64,000 nt of DNA from Alitta virens (Eukaryota; Annelida; Polychaeta; Phyllodocida; Nereididae): the NCBI GenBank assembly GCA_932294295.1, contig OW028574.1:27598145-27662144 (forward strand), in the 5' to 3' direction. Both the position numbers and the translations under genes were made by a program. This document shows positions 1 to 6,796 of this stretch, in pieces. How positions within the stretch are numbered: the stretch's first letter is position 1; each line of letters opens with the position of its first letter. The notes under the pieces are model-generated. The model had not been told where the DNA came from. It made no database searches and worked only from the letters and a program-made list of their open reading frames with translations.

Positions 1-195
1 CCGTTGTAGAGGGCCAGGATGCTGACAAGAAAACTAACGACAACAACGCAACACCGAAGTTAAATACTCTATAATAGCCTTTTGGAACGACGTGGCACAG
101 TTAAATTATCAAGAGTACACACACAGCCATGTAGGAAGTGCACTTAGCAGTGAGATGCCAGACTCACAGGCCGCGCCGATGAAGTAGTAAGGTAG
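1..195 (+). repeat. Partial K unit at left window edge
   Basis: This is the last 195 bp of a 282-bp K unit: GTAGAGGGCC, GTTAAATACTCTATAATAG, CTTTTGGAACG, the long AC run (CACACAGCC) and the CACAGGCC...GGTAG end. It matches the right part of the K unit at 3156, so the array continues to the left of the window. Confidence 0.93.
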
Positions 196-473
196 GTGCA
201 CTTAGCACAGCCAATGAGAGGAAGAGGACGAAGCATGCATTATGATAACCACGTGGGGCACTCGTGCGTAGCGGGGTCAAGGCCGTTGCAGAGAGCCAGG
301 ATGCTGACAAGAAAACAAACGACAACAACGCAACACCGAAGTGAAATACTCTATAGTAGCGTCAGGGAACGACGTGACACAGTAAAATTATCAAGAGTAC
401 ACAGCCATGTAGGAAGTGCACTTAGCAGTGAGATGCCAGACTCACAGACCGCGCCGATGAAGTAGTAAGTTAG
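196..473 (+). repeat. Unit type A (278 bp), reference copy
   Basis: Starts GTGCAC. Diagnostic sites are AGCATGCATTATGATAACC, an intact CACGTG at 250-255, GAGAGCC, AAAACAAACG, GTGAAATAC, GCGTCAGGGAACG, GACACAGTAAAATT and a short AC run. It ends CACAGACC...GTAAGTTAG. It follows every ordinary K unit in the window, so it acts as the head of most modules. An 89-codon frame is open through it from a GTG, but this is not regarded as a gene. Confidence 0.93.
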
Positions 474-633
474 GTCCACTTAGCACAGCCAATGAGAGAC
501 AGAGGACGAAGCGTGCAGTATGATAGCCACGTGGGGCACTCGTGCGTAGCGGGGTCAAGGCCGTTGCAGAGGGAAGTGCACTTAGCAGTGAGATGCCAGA
601 CTCACAGGCCGCGCCGATGAAGTAGTAAGTTAG
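474..633 (+). repeat. Unit type B (160 bp, internally deleted)
   Basis: The unit jumps from GTTGCAGAG directly to GGAAGTGCAC, so it lacks what would be unit positions about 101-218 of a 278-bp unit. The only sequence shared by the two parental edges is a GG. Diagnostic sites are GAGAGACAG and GTGCAGTATGATAGCC. Its front half resembles L, and it occupies the place held by L-M in other modules. Copies: 474, 7075, 11997, 23482. Confidence 0.92.
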
Positions 634-915
634 GTCCGCTTAACACAGCCAATGAGAGGCAGAGGACGAAGCGTGCAATATGATAGCCACGTGGGGCACT
701 CATGCGTAGCGGGGTCAAGGCCATTGTAGAGGGCCAGGATGCTGAAAAGAAAACTAACGACAACAACGCAACACCGAAGTTAAATACTCTATAATAGCCT
801 TTTGCAACGACGTGGCACAGTTAAATTATCAAAAGTACACACACAGCCATGTAGGAAGTGCACTAAGCAGTGAGATGCCAGACTCGCAGACCGCGCCGAT
901 TAAGTAGTAAGGTAG
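634..915 (+). repeat. Unit type C (282 bp)
   Basis: Starts GTCCGCTTAACACAG, unlike all other types. Other marks are GTGCAATATGATAGCC, CACTCATGCG, GGCCATTG, GCTGAAAAG, GTTAAATAC, CTTTTGCAACG, CAAAAGTACACACAC, GCACTAAGCAG and CTCGCAGACC. Apart from its start it is nearly the F type. It follows M (or B) and leads to D, H or J'. The long AC run accounts for the 4 bp over a 278-bp unit. Confidence 0.92.
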
Positions 916-1075
916 GTCCACTTGGCACAGCCAATGAGAGGCAGAGGACGAAGCGTGCATTATGATAGCCACGTGGGGCACTCGTGCGTAGCGGGGTCAA
1001 GGCCGTTGCAGAGGGAAGTGCACTTAGCAGTGAGATGCCAGACTCACAGGCCGCGCCGATGAAGTAGTAAGGTAA
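916..1075 (+). repeat. Unit type D (160 bp, internally deleted)
   Basis: Starts GTCCACTTGGCACAG with GTGCATTATGATAGCC, then crosses the same GCAGAG/GGAAGTGC junction as B and M. The shared junction means the three short types descend from one deletion. Copies: 916, 7517, 12439, 23924, 28564, 39489, 46651. It always sits between C and E. Confidence 0.92.
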
Positions 1076-1353
1076 TTGCACTTAGCACAGCCAATGAGAG
1101 GAAGAGGACGAAGCGTGCATTATGATAACCAGGTGGGGCACTCGTGCGTAGCGGGGTCAAGGCCGTTGCAGAGAGCCAGGATGCTGACAAGAAAACAAAC
1201 GACAACAACGCAACACCGAAGTGAAATACTCTATAGTAGCGTCAGGGAACGACGTGACACAGTTAAATTATCAAGAGTACACAGCCATGTAGGAAGTGCA
1301 CTTAGCAGTGAGATGCCAGACTCAGAGACCGCGCCGATGAAGTAGTAAGTTAG
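1076..1353 (+). repeat. Unit type E (278 bp)
   Basis: Like A, but with AAGCGTGCATT and with ATAACCAGGTGG, which breaks the CACGTG palindrome. It has GACACAGTTAAATT and CTCAGAGACC. It opens the E-F-(G-F)n-H dimer stretch. Copies: 1076, 7677, 12599, 20842 (this one with GTAAAATT), 24084, 28724, 39649, 46811, 52525, 58799. Confidence 0.92.
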
Positions 1354-1360
1354 GTCCACT

Positions 1361-1371
1361 TAGCACAGCCA
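1361..1371 (+). promoter_or_regulatory. RNA polymerase III A-box-like motif (representative, F unit)
   Basis: TAGCACAGCCA fits the tRNA-type A box TRGCNNAGYNG at 10 of 11 positions and starts at unit position 8. It recurs in nearly every unit as TAGC or TGGC; C units have TAAC, which weakens it. A B-box-like motif lies 71 bp downstream. This is a consensus match read by eye, with no evidence of use. Confidence 0.25.
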
Positions 1372-1413
1372 ATGAGAGGCAGAGGACGAAGCGTGCAATA
1401 TGATAGCCACGTG
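1369..1413 (+). promoter_or_regulatory. CCAAT box and CACGTG E-box pair (representative)
   Basis: AGCCAATGAG (CCAAT at 1369-1373) is a good NF-Y-type CCAAT core, and CACGTG (1408-1413) is a canonical E-box palindrome. The pair sits 39 bp apart in most units. E and A'' units have CAGGTG; most I and all J' fronts have CATGTG. Short motifs such as these arise by chance, and in an array they are copied with the unit. Confidence 0.2.
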
Positions 1414-1431
1414 GGGCACTCATGCGTAGCG

Positions 1432-1442
1432 GGGTCAAGGCC
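1432..1442 (+). promoter_or_regulatory. RNA polymerase III B-box-like motif (representative, F unit)
   Basis: GGGTCAAGGCC matches GGTTCRANTCC at 9 of 11 positions (unit position 79). It is kept in most unit types; L has GGGTGAAGGCC and the front of J has GTGTCAAGGCC. In C, F, I and K units a TTTT follows about 80 bp later (here 1520-1523), which could end a Pol III transcript. Confidence 0.22.
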
Positions 1443-1635
1443 ATTGTAGAGGGCCAGGATGCTGAAAAGAAAACTAACGACAACAACGCAACACCGAAGT
1501 TAAATACTCTATAATAGCCTTTTGCAACGACGTGGCACAGTTAAATTATCAAAAGTACACACACAGCCATGTAGGAAGTGCACTAAGCAGTGAGATGCCA
1601 GACTCGCAAACCGGGCCGATTAAGTAGTAAGGTAG

Positions 1636-1913
1636 GTCCACTTGGCACAGCCAATGAGAGGCAGAAGACGAAGCGTGCATTATGATAGCCACGTGGGGCA
1701 CTCGTGCATAGCGGGGTCAAGGCCGTTGCAGAGAGCCAGGATGCTGACAAGAAAACAAACGACAACAACGCAACACCGAAGTGAAATTCTCTATAGTAGC
1801 GTCAGGGAACGACGTGACACAGTTAAATTATCAAGAGTACACAGCCATGTAGGAAGTGCACTTAGCAGTGAGATGCCAGACTCAGAGACCGCGCCGATGA
1901 AGTAGTAAGTTAG
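1636..1913 (+). repeat. Unit type G (278 bp)
   Basis: Starts GTCCACTTGGCACAG. The reference form carries GGCAGAAGACG, CGTGCATAGC and GAAATTCTC; other copies (21402, 47371, 53645) lack these three changes. It ends CTCAGAGACC and is always followed by F. Confidence 0.91.
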
Positions 1914-2195
1914 GTCCACTTAGCACAGCCAATGAGAGGCAGAGGACGAAGCGTGCAATATGATAGCCACGTGGGGCACTCATGCGTAGCGGGGTCAAGG
2001 CCATTGTAGAGGGCCAGGATGCTGAAAAGAAAACTAACGACAACAACGCAACACCGAAGTTAAATACTCTATAATAGCCTTTTGCAACGACGTGGCACAG
2101 TTAAATTATCAAAAGTACACACACAGCCATGTAGGAAGTGCACTAAGCAGTGAGATGCCAGACTCGCAAACCGCGCCGATTAAGTAGTAAGGTAG
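1914..2195 (+). repeat. Unit type F, second copy in module
   Basis: A 282-bp F unit with the CTCGCAAACCGCGCC end. With G at 1636 it forms the second 560-bp dimer of the module. Confidence 0.9.
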
Positions 2196-2473
2196 GTCCA
2201 CTTGGCACAGCCAATGAGAGGCAGAGGACGAAGCGTGCATTATGATAGCCACGTGGGGCACTCGTGCGTAGCGGGGTCAAGGCCGTTGCAGAGAGCCAGG
2301 ATGCTGACAAGAAAACAAACGACAACAACGCAACACCGAAGTGAAATACTCTATAGTAGCGTCAGGGAACGACGTGGCACAGTTGAATTATCAAGAGTAC
2401 ACAAAAATGTAGGAAGTGCACTTAGCAGTGAGATGCCAGACTCACAGGCCGCGCCGATGAAGTAGTAAGTAAG
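2196..2473 (+). repeat. Unit type H (278 bp)
   Basis: Front like G, back with GGCACAGTTGAATT, then GTACACAAAAATGTAGG in place of GTACACAGCCATGTAGG, and the end GTAAGTAAG. Variant H' units (5555, 18198, 43009 with TAGCCTCAGG; 33204 and 36564 with GCGTATCGGGG) keep CAGCCATG. It is followed by I, except at 16641 where a hybrid I/J' follows. Confidence 0.91.
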
Positions 2474-2751
2474 GTCCACTTAGCACAGCCAATGAGAGGC
2501 AGAGGACGAAGCGTGCATTATGATAGCCATGTGGGGCACTCGTGCGTAGCGGGGTCAAGGCCGTTGGAGAGGGCCAGGATGCTGACAAGAAAACTAATGA
2601 CAACAACGCAACACCGAAGTTAAATACTCTATAATAGCCTTTTGGAACGAAGTGGCACAGTTAAATTATCAAGAGTACACAGCCATGTAGGAAGTGCACT
2701 TAGCAGTGAGATGCCAGACTCACACACCGCGCCGATTAAGCAGCAAGTTAT
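2474..2751 (+). repeat. Unit type I (278 bp)
   Basis: Marks are GTTGGAGAGGGCC, ACTAATGACAAC, CTTTTGGAACGAAGTGG, a short AC run and CTCACACACCGCG...GCAGCAAGTTAT. Most copies have GCCATGTGG; the copies at 5833 and 10755 have GCCACGTGG. It leads into J. Confidence 0.91.
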
Positions 2752-3155
2752 GTCCACTTAGCACAGCCAATGAGAGGAAGAGGACGAAGCGTGCAATATG
2801 ATAGCCACGTGGGGCAATCGTGCGTAGCGGTGTCAAGGCCGTTGTAGAGGGCCAGGATGCTGACAAGAAAACTAACGACAACAACGCGACACCAAAGTGA
2901 AACACTCTATAATAGCCTTATGTTAGTCACGTGGGGCACTCGTGCGTAGCGGGGTCAAGGCCGTTGTAGAGGGCCAGGATGCTGACAAGAAAACCAACGA
3001 CAACAACGCAACACTAAAGTGAAATACTCTATAATAGCCTTATGGAATGACGTGGCACAGTTAAATCATCAAGAGTACACACACACCCATGTAGGAAGTG
3101 CACTTAGCAGTGAGATGCCAGACCCACAGACCGCGCCAATTAAGTAGTAAGTTAG
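2752..3155 (+). repeat. Unit type J (404 bp, 122-bp internal duplication)
   Basis: The unit runs normally to CCTTATG at unit position 171, then reads TTAGTCACGTGG and restarts from unit position 55, replaying 122 bp. The parental edges share TTATG (CCTTATGGAATG and GCATTATGATAGCC). Front marks are CAATATGATAG, GGGGCAATCG, GCGGTGTC and GCGACACCAAAG; back marks are AAAACCAACG, ACACTAAAG, AAATCATC, ACACACACCC and GACCCACAGACCGCGCCAATT. It is followed by K. Confidence 0.92.
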
Positions 3156-3437
3156 GTCCACTTAGCACAGCCAATAAGAGGCAGAGGACGAAGTGTGCAT
3201 TATGATAGCCACGTGGGGCACTCGTGCGTAGCGGGGTCAAGGCCGTTGTAGAGGGCCAGGATGCTGACAAGAAAACTAACGACAACAACGCAACACCGAA
3301 GTTAAATACTCTATAATAGCCTTTTGGAACGACGTGGCACAGTTAAATTATCAAGAGTACACACACAGCCATGTAGGAAGTGCACTTAGCAGTGAGATGC
3401 CAGACTCACAGGCCGCGCCGATGAAGTAGTAAGGTAG
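3156..3437 (+). repeat. Unit type K (282 bp)
   Basis: Marks are CCAATAAGAGG, AAGTGTGCATT, GTAGAGGGCC, GTTAAATAC, CTTTTGGAACGACG, CACACAGCC and the end CACAGGCC...GTAAGGTAG. All 16 complete ordinary K units in the window are followed by a unit with an A-type front. Confidence 0.91.
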
Positions 3438-3715
3438 GTGCACTTAGCACAGCCAATGAGAGGAAGAGGACGAAGCATGCATTATGATAACCACGTGGGG
3501 CACTCGTGCGTAGCGGGGTCAAGGCCGTTGCAGAGAGCCAGGATGCTGACAAGAAAACAAACGACAACAACGCAACACCGAAGTGAAATACTCTATAGTA
3601 GCGTCAGGGAACGACGTGACACAGTAAAATTATCAAGAGTACACAGCCATGTAGGAAGTGCACTTAGCAGTGAGATGCCAGACTCACAGACCGCGCCGAT
3701 GAAGTAGTAAGTTAG

Positions 3716-3993
3716 GTCCACTTAGCACAGCCAATGAGAGACAGAGGACGAAGCGTGCAGTATGATATCTACGTGGGGCACTCGTGCGTTGCGGGGTGAA
3801 GGCCGATGTAGAGGGCCAGGATGCTGACAAGAAAACTAACGACAACAACGCAACAATAAAGTGAAATACTCTATAATAGCCTTATAGAATGACGTGGCAC
3901 AGTTAAATTATCAAGAGTACACAGCCATGTAGGAAGTGCACTAAGCAGTGAGATGCCAGACTCACAGACCGCGCCGATTAAGTAGTAAGGTAG
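3716..3993 (+). repeat. Unit type L (278 bp), reference copy
   Basis: Marks are GAGAGACAG, GTGCAGTATGAT, CTACGTGG, GTGCGTTGCGGGGTGAAGGCCGATG, ACAATAAAG, CTTATAGAATGACG and GCACTAAGCAG. It is always followed by M (or M after L2). L at 4836 and 17479 are 277 bp because of the same one-base loss (TACGTGGGCACTC). Confidence 0.91.
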
Positions 3994-4153
3994 GTCCACT
4001 TGGCACAGCCAATCAGAGGCAGAGGACGAAGCGTGCATTATGATAGCCACGTGGGGCACTCGTGCGTAGCGGGGTCAAGGCCGTTGCAGAGGGAAGTGCA
4101 CTTAGCAGTGAGATGCCAGACTCGCAGACCGCGCCGATTAAGTAGTAAGGTAG
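3994..4153 (+). repeat. Unit type M (160 bp, internally deleted)
   Basis: Starts GTCCACTTGGCACAGCCAATC (CAGAGG instead of GAGAGG) and shares the GCAGAG/GGAAGTGC deletion junction with B and D. There are 21 copies: 3994, 5113, 10595, 15517, 17756, 19996, 27002, 28122, 31642, 32762, 35002, 36122, 39047, 42567, 44807, 46209, 49729, 52365, 56003, 58639, 62121. Confidence 0.92.
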
Positions 4154-4557
4154 GTCCACTTAGCACAGCCAATGAGAGGCAGAGGACGAAGCGTGCATTA
4201 TGATAGCCATGTGGGGCACTCGTGCGTAGCGGGGTCAAGGCCGTTGTAGAGGGCCAGGATGCTGACAAGAAAACTAACGACAACAACGCGACACCAAAGT
4301 GAAACACTCTATAATAGCCTTATGTTAGTCACGTGGGGCACTCGTGCGTAGCAGGGTCAAGGCCGTTGTAGAGGGCCAGGATGCTGACAAGAAAACCAAC
4401 GACAACAACGCAACACTAAAGTGAAATACTCTATAATAGCCTTATGGAATGACGTGGCACAGTTAAATCATCAAGAGTACACACACACCCATGTAGGAAG
4501 TGCACTTAGCAGTGAGATGCCAGACTCACAGGCCGCGCCGATGAAGTAGTAAGGTAG
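4154..4557 (+). repeat. Unit type J' (404 bp), reference copy
   Basis: Same TTATG-TTAGTCACG duplication junction as J. The front is different (GGCAGAGG, GTGCATTATGATAGCCATGTGG, GGGGCACTCG) and the end is CACAGGCC...GTAAGGTAG. It is followed by A, A'' or E, never by K. Copies: 4154, 20438, 27162, 31802, 35162, 38088 (403 bp), 45249, 61161. Confidence 0.92.
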
Positions 4558-6796
4558 GTGCACTTAGCACAGCCAATGAGAGGAAGAGGACGAAGCATGC
4601 ATTATGATAACCACGTGGGGCACTCGTGCGTAGCGGGGTCAAGGCCGTTGCAGAGAGCCAGGATGCTGACAAGAAAACAAACGACAACAACGCAACACCG
4701 AAGTGAAATACTCTATAGTAGCGTCAGGGAACGACGTGACACAGTAAAATTATCAAGAGTACACAGCCATGTAGGAAGTGCACTTAGCAGTGAGATGCCA
4801 GACTCACAGACCGCGCCGATGAAGTAGTAAGTTAGGTCCACTTAGCACAGCCAATGAGAGACAGAGGACGAAGCGTGCAGTATGATAGCTACGTGGGCAC
4901 TCGTGCGTTGCGGGGTGAAGGCCGATGTAGAGGGCCAGGATGCTGACAAGAAAACTAACGACAACAACGCAACAATAAAGTGAAATACTCTATAATAGCC
5001 TTATAGAATGACGTGGCACAGTTAAATTATCAAGAGTACACAGCCATGTAGGAAGTGCACTAAGCAGTGAGATGCCAGACTCACAGACCGCGCCGATTAA
5101 GTAGTAAGGTAGGTCCACTTGGCACAGCCAATCAGAGGCAGAGGACGAAGCGTGCATTATGATAGCCACGTGGGGCACTCGTGCGTAGCGGGGTCAAGGC
5201 CGTTGCAGAGGGAAGTGCACTTAGCAGTGAGATGCCAGACTCACAGGCCGCGCCGATGAAGTAGTAAGTTAGGTCCGCTTAACACAGCCAATGAGAGGCA
5301 GAGGACGAAGCGTGCAATATGATAGCCACGTGGGGCACTCATGCGTAGCGGGGTCAAGGCCATTGTAGAGGGCCAGGATGCTGAAAAGAAAACTAACGAC
5401 AACAACGCAACACCGAAGTTAAATACTCTATAATAGCCTTTTGCAACGACGTGGCACAGTTAAATTATCAAAAGTACACACACAGCCATGTAGGAAGTGC
5501 ACTAAGCAGTGAGATGCCAGACTCGCAGACCGCGCCGATTAAGTAGTAAGGTAGGTCCACTTGGCACAGCCAATGAGAGGCAGAGGACGAAGCGTGCATT
5601 ATGATAGCCACGTGGGGCACTCGTGCGTAGCGGGGTCAAGGCCGTTGCAGAGAGCCAGGATGCTGACAAGAAAACAAACGACAACAACGCAACACCGAAG
5701 TGAAATACTCTATAGTAGCCTCAGGGAACGACGTGGCACAGTTGAATTATCAAGAGTACACAGCCATGTAGGAAGTGCACTTAGCAGTGAGATGCCAGAC
5801 TCACAGGCCGCGCCGATGAAGTAGTAAGTAAGGTCCACTTAGCACAGCCAATGAGAGGCAGAGGACGAAGCGTGCATTATGATAGCCACGTGGGGCACTC
5901 GTGCGTAGCGGGGTCAAGGCCGTTGGAGAGGGCCAGGATGCTGACAAGAAAACTAATGACAACAACGCAACACCGAAGTTAAATACTCTATAATAGCCTT
6001 TTGGAACGAAGTGGCACAGTTAAATTATCAAGAGTACACAGCCATGTAGGAAGTGCACTTAGCAGTGAGATGCCAGACTCACACACCGCGCCGATTAAGC
6101 AGCAAGTTATGTCCACTTAGCACAGCCAATGAGAGGAAGAGGACGAAGCGTGCAATATGATAGCCACGTGGGGCAATCGTGCGTAGCGGTGTCAAGGCCG
6201 TTGTAGAGGGCCAGGATGCTGACAAGAAAACTAACGACAACAACGCGACACCAAAGTGAAACACTCTATTATAGCCTTATGTTAGTCACGTGGGGCACTC
6301 GTGCGTAGCGGGGTCAAGGCCGTTGTAGAGGGCCAGGATGCTGACAAGAAAACCAACGACAACAACGCAACACTAAAGTGAAATACTCTATAATAGCCTC
6401 ATGGAATGACGTGGCACAGTTAAATCATCAAGAGTACACACACACCCATGTAGGAAGTGCACTTAGCAGTGAGATGCCAGACCCACAGACCGCGCCAATT
6501 AAGTAGTAAGTTAGGTCCACTTAGCACAGCCAATAAGAGGCAGAGGACGAAGTGTGCATTATGATAGCCACGTGGGGCACTCGTGCGTAGCGGGGTCAAG
6601 GCCGTTGTAGAGGGCCAGGATGCTGACAAGAAAACTAACGACAACAACGCAACACCGAAGTTAAATACTCTATAATAGCCTTTTGGAACGACGTGGCACA
6701 GTTAAATTATCAAGAGTACACACACAGCCATGTAGGAAGTGCACTTAGCAGTGAGATGCCAGACTCACAGGCCGCGCCGATGAAGTAGTAAGGTAG
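4558..6796 (+). repeat. 2239-bp module A-L-M-C-H'-I-J-K, copy 1
   Basis: Unit starts: A 4558, L 4836 (277 bp), M 5113, C 5273, H' 5555, I 5833, J 6111, K 6515. The one-base loss in L and the TAGCCTCAGG of H' are shared with the copy at 17201, so these two are close sisters. Confidence 0.94.

Larger units (their letters stand above)
1354..1635 (+). repeat. Unit type F (282 bp)
   Basis: Same body as C, but starting GTCCACTTAGCACAG. It carries GCTGAAAAG, GTTAAATAC, CTTTTGCAACG, CAAAAGTACACACAC and CTCGCAAACC. It alternates with G and E, giving a 560-bp dimer. The first F in this module has an AACCGGGCC end; the second, at 1914, has AACCGCGCC. Confidence 0.92.
196..3437 (+). repeat. 3242-bp higher-order module, copy 1 (12 units)
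   Basis: Unit starts and types: A 196, B 474, C 634, D 916, E 1076, F 1354, G 1636, F 1914, H 2196, I 2474, J 2752, K 3156. The same order and lengths recur at 6797, 11719 and 23204, and by eye the copies differ at only a few positions. This copy has TTGCAC instead of GTGCAC at the start of its E unit (1076). It serves as the reference module for the unit types below. Confidence 0.95.
3438..4557 (+). repeat. 1120-bp module A-L-M-J', copy 1
   Basis: Unit starts: A 3438, L 3716, M 3994, J' 4154. The same module is found at 26446, 31086 and 34446. The L of this copy has GATATCTACG where other L units have GATAGCTACG. Confidence 0.94.

Noticed and set aside
196..465. Recurring 87-89-codon plus-strand frame in A, E, G and H units
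   Set aside because: It opens only at GTG or TTG codons at the unit start, recurs because the unit recurs, is closed by TAA in C, F, I and K units at GTTAAATAC, and differs between types with no sign of codon-level constraint. The product is arginine-rich with no motif I recognise.
196..473. CENP-B-box-like motif
   Set aside because: I looked for TTCG....A..CGGG on both strands in the reference units. The unit contains CTTCG on the minus strand, but the CGGG half does not follow at the right spacing.
1583..1768. Recurring minus-strand frames of 61-75 codons with hydrophobic starts
   Set aside because: The leucine-rich start comes from the complement of the ACGACAACAACG and GACAAGAAAAC stretches. 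The frames open at TTG or GTG, change length with unit type and run across unit boundaries. They are repeat by-products.
474..3155. 160-bp and 404-bp units as reciprocal products of one crossover (160 + 404 = 2 x 282)
   Set aside because: The junctions differ: the short units join unit position 100 to 219, the long units return from position 171-177 to 49-55. The sum is explained by similar shift sizes, not by one event.
4000..4307. Overlapping plus and minus frames across M-J' junctions (67 and 89 codons)
   Set aside because: They appear wherever M is followed by J' (3994, 15517, 27002, 31642, 35002) and exist only because the 160-bp deletion shifts frame. No independent support for coding.
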